Below, piece after piece: positions 52,992 to 63,346 of a DNA stretch of 64,000 nucleotides. Below the pieces are notes generated by a model that saw only the letters and a list, made by a program, of their open reading frames with translations, was not told the DNA's origin and ran no database searches. The stretch lies in NCBI GenBank assembly GCA_977006965.1, contig OZ345375.1:62001-126000 (forward strand). The letters run 5' to 3'. Source of the stretch: Phymatolithon calcareum (lineage: Eukaryota > Rhodophyta > Florideophyceae > Hapalidiales). Made by a program: the position numbers and the translations under genes. Numbering within the stretch: the stretch's first letter is position 1; each line of letters starts with the position of its first letter.

Positions 52992-53780
52992 TGTTGTTCA
53001 AAACTTGAATAGTTACCTCTCTATAACTATCGGTTGTTAGTCTAAAGCCCTGTTATTGTATTTCTAATATTTGTATGTACATATGGAGTTTCTTTTAAAC
53101 AGAAGCTCGTGTTTATCTCGTGATATGAACAGTTACGGATTCCAATATTATATTTTCTTTACTTCTATGTATCTTTCGTATGTCCCACTTTCCGAATATA
53201 GGACATGTGCAAAGCATACTTTTAATATCCTTTATACTTTTATACTATGATAATACTATCAGTTTGGGTTGTCTATAACAATTGTACTTAAATAAGAAGT
53301 GTACATAACACCAAATGGTTTACACTCTAGTATACAACTCTAATACAGTATGCAGAGTACTTTAGATCAATTTGTACAGTTGTTAGGATACTACTGGAGT
53401 ATAGTTGAAACTAGTTAAATAGATTAATGTCTCGATCCTTGAAGGCTGATCCTGTCCAAATAGAGCTGAAGGATTATTCCTGTAGTTTCTAGAATTTACT
53501 TAGTGACTTCTAGAGTTTTTACATAGTGGTTTCTAGAACCTTTTCGATGTTACTAGAAACATCTGGGGAAGCTTTTAGACAGGTTTTGTTCCTCAGTATG
53601 ATAGTGTTTAAAGTAGTATATAAGCGGACACTAGGTCTGCCCGAGCAGAAAAAGTTAAGCAAGCAATAAAGGAGAAACTACCAACCAGTTTCTCAACAAG
53701 AATCCTTATTCAGCCGAGTGGGGGCAACTTTCGCCAGTTGGCAACAAGTTGCTATTCTAAGTTTCTGATTTTTACCGACA
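52992..53780 (+). repeat. 3' LTR
   Basis: Begins TGTTG and ends CGACA, where one substitution weakens the terminal match seen in the 5' LTR. Length 789 bp, same as the 5' LTR. Followed directly by GAGCAT. Confidence 0.95.
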
Positions 53781-53786
53781 GAGCAT

Positions 53787-53960
53787 TGAGAGACTTTTTT
53801 ATTCAAGTTTATTTAAAAGCCCCACAGACTTCCGAAGATATTGGCGAGGCTTCCTCTGATGCTACCTACCTTTGTGCAGCTCACGAAACGCCCACTAGAA
53901 TCGCGGACGGGAAAACTCAGGATTCAAAGTAATCCTATCTCAGTCCTCTACAGGACTGAA
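53787..53960 (-). mobile_element. LINE-A 3' UTR fragment
   Basis: Minus-strand 3' UTR nearly identical to 32150-32300 (GGGGCTTTTAAATAAACTTG, CGTGAGCTGCACAAAGGTAGG, GAGGACTGAGATAGGATTACTTTG). The copia element inserted at its tail. Confidence 0.8.
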
Positions 53961-54179
53961 TCAGCTTGATACATTCCTTTCCGAAGAAAGTCAGCGCATT
54001 GAGAGACTGCTCTCTGAAGAGAGTTAAAGCGATTGTTACCACTTTCTCTTACTATCACGGAACAGTGAATATTGCTGTCGCTTATTGTAGACGTGGCTAG
54101 CTAACCAATAGTTGATTAGAAGGCTCCTTGATTTCTACTCTTAATACTATGCTTGAATTCCTGCACCTTATTTTGTATT
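53961..54179. other. Short spacer of unknown origin
   Basis: No coding or repeat signal, except two GAGAGACT words. Confidence 0.3.
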
Positions 54180-55184
54180 CGGCGACATGCCATAGCGCCG
54201 AAAAGTGGCACCCGGACTGAGAGAATTCTCCTGCCCCGAGGTCATTATGATAAAAATTGAAGCTGCCATCCGAAAAGCACCAAACGGAAAGGCACTGTTC
54301 ATAGAGAACACGAAGGCTGTTTTGCTAAAGTCGATATACCGCTCAACGCAGAAGTGCTTTCAACTTTGTGGGAGGCCTGCGGGAGGTGTTGAGACACGCC
54401 TCTGCACTGGCAGAAAGTACTCCTCGTCCCAATACACAAGGAGGGGACGCATGAGCACCCCTGAAATTACCGCCCGATTTCCCTGCTGAGTCATCAAAGG
54501 AATATTATAGAGACAGCTAAAGATATGAAGCTGCGCACATTATACTCAAACCACTGGTATAAGCTTAGGTTCCAAAAGGGGAAGAGCACTGAACTGGCCA
54601 TCCTAAGAGCTGCTGAGCTACTGAAAGGGGATCAGAGATGTGTAGCAGTATTGGACCTTAAGCTGTCAACGATACAGTTCCGGGAGTACACTTGGTGAAC
54701 AGAATGAGACAAGTACTGCAAAGGAGGTCTGCGCAATCGTCGAGGCGTTATTGACACCATCTTGGGTAGCAACAAATGGAGATGCGAACAGAAACTGGTT
54801 TCGAGTTGACAAGGGGGGCCGTCAAGGGTCCTTTCTCAGTTCAAGCCTCTACAACATCTTCGTGGATGAGTTCGCCGAGCGAATGAGCCCGGCATCAAAA
54901 ACCTGGGCTGAAGTCCCGGCTATCCTTTTCGCTGACGATTTTCTTCTTTCTGCGAAATCCCCCGCTGCATTGCAAGGACTATTGGACATAGCTACCTAAT
55001 GGGCACAAGCGCGAGAGTTGACGTGGAACACAAGCGAAAACATTGGGCGAGACATTCAAGCTCACGAACAAGATTCTGGTACACGTTCCGGAGGTCACGT
55101 ACCTTGGAGTGTCCCTAGGCCCCGGAGGAGTCACAGATACGCTAATGATGCAACGACTAAAGAATGCAAGGACGGTCGTATACG

Positions 55185-56086
55185 GGGGGAAATTGTATGT
55201 TTTTATTTTACAAGCCCTCAACGCCGGTATTCACCAACAACAGAGCAGCTTGGGTCTCAGTAACTACCCTGTGTAACAATTATGTTCCCAAATCACAATT
55301 GCTGCACTCATCTCCATCATCTCCAACTCTAGTATCCATCACTTGCTACGTTCTTCTTCTTCGCAGTAAAAATTGCCGAGTAGGGCAAACCTCCGAAGTC
55401 GGAGGTCTTCTCGGCGCGCTCGCATAACTTCCGGGGGGCTAATAAAGGGAAGCCCTCTCGGGGGACAACTTCTGTGGGCTCTTAACATCTGGGGGTGTGC
55501 TCTTCAACGAGAGCTCGCTCGGGGGGACAGCTACAGGTAGGCGCTCTTCACCTTTCGGGGGGAAAACTTCGGGAGGCTCTTCAACGAGGCCTCGCTCTCG
55601 CTCGCGGGGGGCAACTTGGAGGGTGGCGTTCGTCAACGGAGGCTCGCTCGGGGGGACAACTTCGGGGGGCCTTCAACGGAAACCCACGCCGGGGGACATC
55701 TTGCGCGGCTCCAAAAACGGAACCTCGCTCGGGGGGACAACTTCGGTGGGGACTATCGGCGCGGGTTCCGGTTTCCGCGTCGGCGACAACTAGTCTTGCA
55801 CCGGGTATGATATCGATTCTTTCATACATTCAGCACGTAGCACGATTTCTGATATTTCGCGTCGGTTCGCGGAATGTTTCGGGGTCAGCGCTCTTGACTT
55901 GGTCTTCAGCGGGGCAGCGTTCTTCATCGCGACAACCGATTTCGGCGGAGAAGCCGCCAAAATGCGCGCATTCGTCAAAGCATTCGTCGCGGTCACAAAT
56001 ACCGGCGCGGGCTACCCGCCCGCGCCGGAAATCTTCAGTTTCGTGTCTCGTGGACCGTTCGGTCCGGTTCAGGTTTCCTTCTTTAT
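55185..56086 (-). mobile_element. E902 element, full-length copy (902 bp)
   Basis: Flanked by a perfect 14-bp duplication GACGGTCGTATACG (55171-55184 and 56087-56100). On the minus strand it begins near TAAAGAAGGAAACC and has an ACCGGACCGAACGG head and a perfect 11-bp GC hairpin (56002-56012 with 56018-56028). It then contains a G/C-skewed minisatellite, and finishes with GGGCTTGTAAAATAAAAACATACAATTTCCCCC. No protein of significance. The head is shared with the R700 family, the body is not. Confidence 0.8.
55405..55770. repeat. Degenerate minisatellite within E902
   Basis: About seven copies of a unit with core CGGGGGGACAACTTC (near 55457, 55518, 55555, 55604, 55650, 55690 and 55729), spaced 37-58 bp. 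The plus strand is G-rich in runs of five or six. Confidence 0.7.
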
Positions 56087-56870
56087 GACGGTCGTATACG
56101 AGTTGCGTGCACTGGGAGTGTTCAAGAAAGGGCTAAGTATACAAAAGTGTATTCAGATATACAAGGCGCTTGTACATCTACGCTGCCCTGGACAGAAGAC
56201 GTACAAAATGCCGTCAAGGAAGTTGAAGTAACATTCTTCAACCAAGTATTCAGGCCACGGACCCGAGGAAGGACGGACAAAATCCGTGTCCTGTGCCGGA
56301 TCCAGACGGCCCCACATCGACGAGACTCTTGGCCTTTAAAATGCTGAGAAGGAGCAAGGCGAAAGAACGTATATATTCAAATGAAGCGCCTGAAAGCAGA
56401 AAAAACCATGAATGGCAGTACACAAGGAAGGATATCGCCGCGATGGAGACCAGAGAGCCGCTTGGTGAAGCTGTAAAGCACGTCCAACAAACCAGTCTTC
56501 GCAAACACTTTGATCCATATACCTGGTAATGGAAGAAGTCCGCCTTGAATCGAAGCGGAAAAGGAAGATTTACGACAAGACAAGAGAATTTCTTGCAATC
56601 CTCAAGTTCCGCAAGGTAAAGCACAGGCAACTCGCGCTGCAATATGCCTGTGGCAGATTCCCACAGGTGTCAACAACAAGTAGGACTGAAGATTTCGGCA
56701 CCAGAGCCAGAGAGCATATGGAGACACTTGAAAGCACGCTAGCCGGGCACATGGAGAAAAAAGAAGGCCCAAAAACCCTGTAGAGGACTGAGATAGGATT
56801 ATTTTGAATCCTTCGTTTTCCCGTCCGCCATTCTGGTGGGGCGCTTCGTGAGCTGCATAAAGGTAAATAC

Positions 56871-57167
56871 TCCACCTGTGTTATAGTGGTAAAACTGCCT
56901 CCGCGCACCTGTGCGCATATTTCGGTATGATACAGGCAGGAATGTTGAGGTCGCCGGTTCGAGTCCTGTCACAAACAAGAATTGAATTAACGTTCCGCAA
57001 AGGGCACACGGATGTCGCCGTGGAGTGGTGTGCAGCAGTACTAGCGCGAAGAAGATACGCGAGTACTAGGAATGGATCCATATCAGGAGCATTTAGAGGA
57101 CCCCTAGATGTTGAATAATGTACACTTTGTGTAATTCGAATAACCTGCAATAAACAAACAAACAAAC
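56871..57167 (+). mobile_element. tRNA-derived SINE copy B, complete (297 bp)
   Basis: Flanked by a perfect 12-bp duplication AAAGGTAAATAC (56859-56870 and 57168-57179). The head carries a box A-like TTATAGTGGTAAAAC (56881) and a perfect box B GGTTCGAGTCC (56955) with tRNA-like spacing, so it is an RNA polymerase III SINE. The tail is CCTGCAATAAACAAACAAACAAACA. It sits in the LINE-A 3' UTR. Confidence 0.9.
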
Positions 57168-57249
57168 AAAGGTAAATACCATCAGAGGAAGCCTTGCCCA
57201 CATCTTCGGAAGTCTGCGGGGCTTTTAAATAAACTTGAGTTATAAAAAA

Positions 57250-57784
57250 ACCAAAACGACATCCCGGCCAAGCTTCATGTTTCAGATTTTCCGTCCTTGA
57301 CATAATGGAGCATTTCGGCGTTGACCAGGTCATTCCCTTTTTCACCATCAAGTCTGTTCATTCGTTCAGGAATAATTACTTATTGCTGTTGCTCATTCTC
57401 ATTCTTGGGAGCAGAATCATATCATCGGCGAACACGATATTTCTTGTGCCTTCGTACGTGAGGCGCTGCAAAGGGCACTTGCGAGACCTTCTCTCATAAG
57501 ATGCCCATAATTATGCTGAAAAGCGTGTGGCTGATTAGTGATCCCATTGAGACACCTCTGTAGCATTTTCCTCTGGTCTTCACGTCGTTACCTTTCAATG
57601 TAAAGAAGAAGAAAGGCTAATTCCCTATTCTTCACGAAGGAACTCTGTTGAAAATGACTCTCAGGCATCCCAACCGCGTAGTTCTGTCCCTTATATATAG
57701 CACTCCTGGTAGGTCGTTCGGTACGCTGATCGGGATTTAACTGTCCGACACTCTTCTTCCAAAGAGCAGACAATAGAGCAGCTC
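57250..57784 (-). mobile_element. LINE fragments (RT box and LINE-B C-terminal piece)
   Basis: On the minus strand 57780-57600 is LINE-B coding DNA close to 25280-25400 (LPRVLYIRDRTARL equivalent). 57600-57300 contains an RT catalytic segment NIVFADDMILLPR near 57440. The junction near 57600 suggests two separate insertions or a rearranged element. Confidence 0.55.
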
Positions 57785-58275
57785 AGGTTCCGTCCGGTAA
57801 TGTGTAGCAATTATGCTCCCAAATCACAATTGCTTCACTTATTTCTATCTTCCTCAACTCTAGTATTCGTAAATAGATGGATTTATTGAGAAGGTACAAT
57901 TTGCCCCAACTGCAGGAAAGTCAGCACCTTTCTAGCCATTTTCTACAAGCATTGAAAAATTTCAGCTTCCTTAATCGAAAATAAATAGAATCACGTCAAT
58001 GGCTCTAGCCACGTCAATCTCTTCTGCCGGGGTCCATATTGGCTTCTTCAGGATTCTGCTACAACTGCCCATTCTCCTTGACTGCCAATTTCTTCAATTA
58101 ACTTCGGTGGGTTTCTCGGAAGACAACTCTAATATTCATAACCTGCTACGTTTTTCTTCGTGGAAAACAGTGCCAAGTAGGGACGAAATCTTGGCAGCGC
58201 TAAATCTTCTTGGAGTGCAGACAAAAGCTTCCGTGGGGGCTGCTAAGAAGAAGACTGCTCGGGGGAAAACTTGAA
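57785..58275 (-). mobile_element. E902 fragment interrupted by a 251-bp LINE insertion
   Basis: 57785-57872 and 58124-58275 match consecutive parts of E902 (GTAGCAATTATG...CCCAAATCACAATTGC, then CTGCTACGTTTTTCTTC). The gap 57873-58123 is flanked by an 18-bp duplication with two mismatches (CAACTCTAGTATTCGTAA and CAACTCTAATATTCATAA). The insert is a minus-strand LINE 3' end encoding SRILKKPIWTPAEEIDVARA with tail CTCAATAAATCCATCTA. Confidence 0.65.
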
Positions 58276-58744
58276 ACCACGTTGAGGCGGCTGCTTGCGA
58301 TGCGAAGGTTACACTGGGGAGTTTAGCGACAACCCGGTCGGATCGCATGGCACTTGGCGTGTCACGTTTCACAAAACTTTCCGGCACGCGGCATTAATCG
58401 TTCACATCGGTAAAAGCGACCCAGGGCTTCAGAGGGCCATCATTGGTCTTCTCAATTGCAGGGACAACTTGAAGAATTGGCGGGCATTTCTTAGCAGCGC
58501 AGACTACACCTGGAGTGGGAAACAGAGCTTTCCATTTCCCGCTGTCTCCGTTTACGAAAGTAGACTCATATCTAGGGAGAAGGGCAGGATTAGACCGATG
58601 GATATGTAACAGAGGAAAACTAGGAATACAGATACGTTGCGATTCCAATTCCTTATCCGAAATGTGCAAAGCGTAAAAAATTCTGAGCATGGAACGATGA
58701 TTTAGCTGGTATTGGCAGACTTGTGGAGGATCATTGGCAGTTGG

Positions 58745-58945
58745 AACAGGCAGCAGAATCCTGAAGAAGCCTACATGGACCCCGGCAGAAGAGATTGAAG
58801 TGGCTAGAGCCATTGACGTGATTCTATGTATTTTCGTTTAAGGAAGCTGAAAATTTTCAATGCTTGTAGAAAATGCCTAGAAAGGTGCCGACTTTCCTGC
58901 AGTTGGGACACATGGTACCTTCTCAATAAATCCATTCATTTACGG
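58745..58945 (+). mobile_element. LINE 3' end, inverted relative to 57873-58123
   Basis: Encodes SRILKKPTWTPAEEIEVARA followed by stop and the tail CTTCTCAATAAATCCATTCATTTACGG. It forms an inverted repeat of about 200 bp with the insertion at 57873-58123, separated by about 650 bp. Confidence 0.65.
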
Positions 58946-60380
58946 TAGCCTTGTCGCAAAAACCGGTTCAACTCAGAACTTTCGTGCTCAGTGATGTAGC
59001 GCTCTGTGCAGATCCATGTCCCGTTCAATAATGTATTCGCGCATCAGTTAATCGTGGCGATCTACAATGACCGATGGTTTCCCAAAAGGGGGACCGGGAA
59101 TTGCGCGGCGCCTACGTCTGCGACAACTCTCCGTGTACTCTGGAAGAAGCATGAAGCTGACCAAAGGTTGTTGATATACCTTCCGACTGCCCTCCGCTCA
59201 TAGTTTTGACCGGGTGCTGCCGCATTTATACTATTCCGAATCTGGCCATCAGCGCCGAAGACTGCAGTTTCGTCCTTCCTCTCCCACCCTGAATGTACTC
59301 GAATGTTTTGAAAACGCGCGACTATGACCTACAATATGAGTCACCAGAGGCCTCTTGTTGGTTGTCTTTGGAGGGTTTTTTACCAAACCCTCCAGAAGAC
59401 ACTTTGAAGTTGCGACAGTCTGAAGCGCACAAGCATCAGCCCGGCGTAAGTGGGGTCGAAATGAAAAAACTCATTTCAAGATATGGAGGGTCCTAGAAAG
59501 AAGATTCGCGTATTGTGGATTGTCCGCTGCTGGGGAATGCAGGTACCGTACTGTGGATTTAGTACTCAAAACTACTTGCAAGGCGCCAAAACTGCTGAAA
59601 GTATGGATATATGGGAAAGAAATCGTTGAGTCTACAATGACGGCGCGGAAGACTTCCAGAAAACGGATTTGTGATCATTGTAGACCGTGACATTTATCAA
59701 GTACATAGTCAAAAATGTTCAAACCGAAGATGTTCCTCAGAAATGTTGGGTTGCCACCGAGTTTAATGAGGTTTCGCGCCTATCGGATTAAGTACCCATT
59801 GCCTTCCTTCTTTCAGACTGTAATGTATGAACTTACCGAAGGCTCTTCTTCAACTTGGGGCGCACCGCACAAACGCAGAGATCAAACATACAGTACAACG
59901 ACCTCCTCATTTCGGATCACCGTCCTGCCGTTGCTCAACTTGTCAGCCGTTGACTCAAAGCAATATAATCAAATAGCACAAACAATAACTCTAAGTTCCC
60001 CTACCTCGACACGACCTCCCCTTGCAGGGCTAGTTGCCCGGGTCATGATACCGCAGATGTCGCACGACTGTCAACAAAAAATTGGTCAAAGCCTTGGTTT
60101 TCAAAATGTCGGTTGTGATCACCAGCCTAAAAAAGATGCTCGAAATTGGTTGAAATCGTTGTTTAATTGGTCATCCGCTGAGAATATCCCAGGAAGAGGT
60201 CCCCTTGTCCTACATTACACCCTCTTACTTGACCGAACAAGGAACTGGAGAGGTCACAAGAGTAAGGTCGACAACAAGACCAACATTTGTCTCAAGCCAT
60301 GGCAAGAGCAACACCGATATTTTCATGTCGAAGCCCCTATAAGGAGAGGTACCCGAATTGATACATGGCATGTGGGACGG
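58946..60380. other. Anonymous region
   Basis: A 231-codon plus-strand frame (59715-60410) has no recognised domain and runs into LINE-B sequence, so I do not call it. A 9-bp hairpin GGAGGGTTT/AAACCCTCC sits at 59368-59391. Confidence 0.35.
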
Positions 60381-62300
60381 TATCACAAAACACATTTCTG
60401 TGGCACGTGACTCCAATGGCAAATCGATTGCTCTCCGCAATCGAGTCGGTAATGGGCTTGTTCTGCAAGAATGTTTTCGGAAATATGCCGAACACCACCG
60501 CGACCGAATGTGAGTTCTGTGTCGACTGGGACCACCAAAGATGAGGAGAGGTCATAAAGCTGAAAGGTTTGAATTAAGCCTGGTAGGACAAAAAAACGTC
60601 TTGAAGAGTACTTTGGAAGACTTGAGGACATAAGGGAAGCAACCAAGGATATTGAATATCTCAAGATTTATGAAGACTTACGACAAACCCTTCAGAAAGC
60701 CCAGGAGGGATCTGTCACGAAGAAGAGGAGTAGAGAAGAAATAATTAAGGTATGGGAAAAGGAAGAAGGCAGATCAATTAAGAACCCTATTGAAGGCAAG
60801 TTACCAGGGATCCTTTACATGAGAGAAAGAATTACACGTTTAAGGTACCTAAGTTTGGCATTTAAAAGAGCACCCCTTTGGAGAAAATCAGTACTGGATG
60901 CCTACTGTGAGATCAGGGCTCGGAGCAATTCAATTGCAAGAGATTGCTGCTCGAGTTGCAATCTGCAATACGAATTGCTCCGGCTGAATCTCGCAATGGC
61001 TATTGCAATGCACTAAGGCGGCAATCAATGGTAGTCTACTTTACCTCGGGAAGGAACATTTCCGTCAAACATAAAACTACCTCGCGTTCAGCATGCAAAC
61101 TACATGTAGCTGCCTTCCGTGTCCTCGTGGACTTTGATTCAACCTTCCGCCTTCTCCGAGTGCGATCCGTTGATCGCCTCGCTCACCATTCGGGCATTCC
61201 AGAATTCGGTCGTTCACTTTGAGGAATACGAGTGCCTCACGGAAAAATTAATTGCGTGCCTCGGCGTTGAAAGTAGTGGCTTCAGCTGTGGTTTCACCAT
61301 CTTCTTTGTCCTTTGAGGCAATCTGAGCAATGTAAGGCGAGGCACGATGATCGACGCCTAGCGAGAATCTATACGAGACGTAGCCGTAGTGCAATATGAA
61401 GCGATAGCCGCAACATAATGCGAGCTGTTGCAAGACCACCTACAGTATAGCCCTGTGAGTACTATCCATTTCGGCAGCGATTCGGCTCTCAACGAGACGA
61501 ACGATGTAAAAGAGCACACAGATCGTACGGATTCCTGTAGCCGATCTTCTTGATGAATGACTCGGTCGGAGTGGGGCAGCTCGGCCTCGGGCACCGATGC
61601 TCCCGGCAGTCTCTCCGGACCGAGACGCCGGTCGCTCTCTCGATCTCATGAGGCTTCATATTGCAAACGAACGGCATCAATACGAACACGAGTTCTTTAG
61701 GGCTCTGCTTGCTCATGGCGACTGGGGGCCCTCTTGCGCGGTGGGAATATTGTGGATCAGGTGAGAATGATGACCGTTATTGAGACTGTATTGTACATCG
61801 CTTGATGCTGTGTTTCGCAGTCTACGTAGCACTGCATCACTACGTTGTACGCACAGCTGATGCCGTTGTCAAGCTTAAATTCACTCCGCATTTCGATGTC
61901 AGCCGGTAAGCTAACGAAACGTAGTCGTTAGCGTGGCGAGACTCCACGTAGCATATGGATGGAGCCTCGACGATGCAATAAGAATTGAAATTCCGGAGCT
62001 CTCCGCAATTTCAGATTGCAATTCCATATTGCAATGTATTGCAATCCCAATATATTTGGTCCGAGCCCTGTGTGAAATTACCGCGGTGATCAAAATAGTC
62101 GCCTCACAACGTAGTCTAGCGTCGTCGAAGATGAGTACAGAAATTGAGTTTGAGTGCAAGAGACTCACAGGAGCTCTTGTTGGAAGAGAAATTCGAACCA
62201 AGAACGTTTTGAGTAGCCAGAGGACTTAGCTTAGAGAATATGTCAAGAGCTGGCCCGTTACTCCAAGGTGAGGCTGCGGGAGCTCTCAAAATAAAATCAT
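60381..62300 (+). pseudogene. LINE-B copy 2, interrupted by hAT 2
   Basis: Before the hAT: NRLLSAIESVMGLFCKNVFGKYAEHHRDRM and CRLGPPKMRRGHKAERFELSL (shown here as separate frames), matching 24900-25080. After the hAT (62079 on): KIVASQRSLASSKMSTEIEF and CKRLTGALVGREIRTKN, matching 25440-25550. The 3' end is GAGCTCTCAAAATAAAATCATC. Frame breaks throughout. Confidence 0.75.
60914..62070. mobile_element. hAT-type DNA transposon 2 (1157 bp)
   Basis: Starts CAGGGCTCGGAGCAATTC and ends GGTCCGAGCCCTG; 8-bp repeats TGTGAGAT (60906-60913) and TGTGAAAT (62071-62078) differ at one base. It is an inverted, shorter relative of hAT 1, without the two 440-bp repeats and without a 700-bp segment that hAT 1 has at 21145-21850. 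It retains the short conserved frame 61716-61489 (minus; LMPFVCNMKPHEIERATG). Confidence 0.85.
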
Positions 62301-62429
62301 CAAACATCCCCACTTGCTTGAAGCACTGGGTGCCCACGGTTTGCTGCAGGGGACGCAGCCCCACGAGGGGCGTCCGGAAACGCTTCGGTCAAAATTTCTG
62401 ACAATGGAATCGAAAAAGAGGAAGAAGAA

Positions 62430-62765
62430 ACATAGATTTTATTTAAAAGTTACCAATGCCTCTGCTGAAGCTTGGGACAACTTTTCGAATGCCAAGAAAA
62501 TTTGGCTTGACTCTGTCCTGGGACGGGCTTCCTATAGGGTGTTGCACAGTTCTGTGGTCTACAAAAACCCACCTCTGCTCCGCTGAGGGTCCTCGAGGGG
62601 AAAACTAGTCCACGTTCCTGTATGGAATCGAAGAAGAAGAAAGTAGAAAAATCAGGTGCGTTGGTAACTTTTTTTTAAAAAAAATTACAAACACACCTTT
62701 AGACGCTTGGGGCATCTTTTCGCATGCCGAAAATATTTGGCTTGATGGTATCCGGTGATGAGCTT
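62430..62765 (+). repeat. Two adjacent R4 repeat copies
   Basis: 62440-62620 and 62665-62765 both begin near TTTTnAAAAGTTACnAA... GCTTGGG. Each is preceded by a similar purine-rich word (ATGGAATCGAAAAAGAGGAAGAAG at 62403 and ATGGAATCGAAGAAGAAGAAAG at 62622), suggesting a duplication or two insertions at the same site. Confidence 0.55.
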
Positions 62766-63346
62766 AGGTGTGGCTAGGGATGTCTATTTAGCCAATTTTC
62801 CCACTTTTTTTGGTCATGTAGCGAATTTCCTCGTTATTTTTACAAAGTACCCTAATATGATACCAACCAGGTATCTGGTCTCCAACGCGGACTGACAGCA
62901 AGTCCCCATGGACCTCTAAGGTCTTCGCGCTAGAAGACGATTCGCGACCAGTCCAACGAGAGAGAAGTGAGTGCCTTCAAGTGAAGAACCAAATCAGAGA
63001 TGACTGGAAACTTTTGTAGTACAGTACTCTCCTTGTTGCCCCTGAAATCTGCAACAGTCAGCCTCTCATTTGACTGGACCAAACTGGATACAGCTGTACA
63101 GTGTTTCTGCTTGCCTAAATGTGACAGCGACAAATGCGTATACTAAGTGCCTTGGCCACTTTTCAATTAAAAGAACATGATTTCCCATTGTTGCTGGAAT
63201 GCACTATGATTAGAAAGAATAGCGGAGCCCTCCAGCGTGTTTAGGTATGCATAACGGGCTGGTCAGTTTCGGGATAGCTACTAGGCCAGATAACATGAGC
63301 TTGAGAGCCACTGTCAATCCACAGAGCTCAATACTTCTGCTGGAAC
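62766..63346. other. Upstream region of the partial right-edge gene
   Basis: No coding sequence seen. A TAGTACAGTACT word occurs near 63018. No obvious TATA box close to the start. Confidence 0.35.

Larger units (their letters stand above)
46033..53780 (+). mobile_element. Copia-type LTR retrotransposon, nearly complete
   Basis: A 7.75-kb element with 789-bp LTRs at both ends and direct target repeats GAGCAT (46027-46032 and 53781-53786). Pol order is protease, integrase, reverse transcriptase, RNase H, which defines Ty1/copia (Pseudoviridae-like). The internal region holds an extra zinc-finger ORF, a 0.69-kb AT-rich spacer, gag and a pol divided over three frames. A candidate primer-binding site TGGAATTCAAGGT starts 3 nt after the 5' LTR (46825), and a polypurine tract (AAAAAGTTTTGGGAG) abuts the 3' LTR. 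It inserted next to an antisense LINE-A tail. Confidence 0.95.
54180..57245 (+). pseudogene. LINE-A copy 3, reverse-transcriptase pseudogene with 3' UTR
   Basis: The longest LINE-A copy. Visible motifs in order: EAAIRKAPNGKAL (54255), GKSTELAILRAAELLKGDQR and VAVLDLK (54590-54665), VDKGGRQGSFLSSSLYNIFV, AILFADDFLLSAK (catalytic FADD near 54925), EVTYLGVSLGPGGVTD (55098). After the E902 insertion come GVFKKGLSIQKCIQIYKALVH, EWQYTRKDIAAMETREP and LALQYACGRFPQVSTTS. The 3' UTR (56780 on) is interrupted by a SINE and ends GGGGCTTTTAAATAAACTTGAGTTATAAAAAAA at 57245. Many frame breaks. Confidence 0.85.

Noticed and set aside
55495-56088. 197-codon frame in E902
   Set aside because: It is produced by the GC-rich minisatellite and hairpin; low-complexity composition, not conserved in the other copies.
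59715-60410. 231-codon frame as a host gene
   Set aside because: No domain, and its end runs into LINE-B coding DNA in a different frame.
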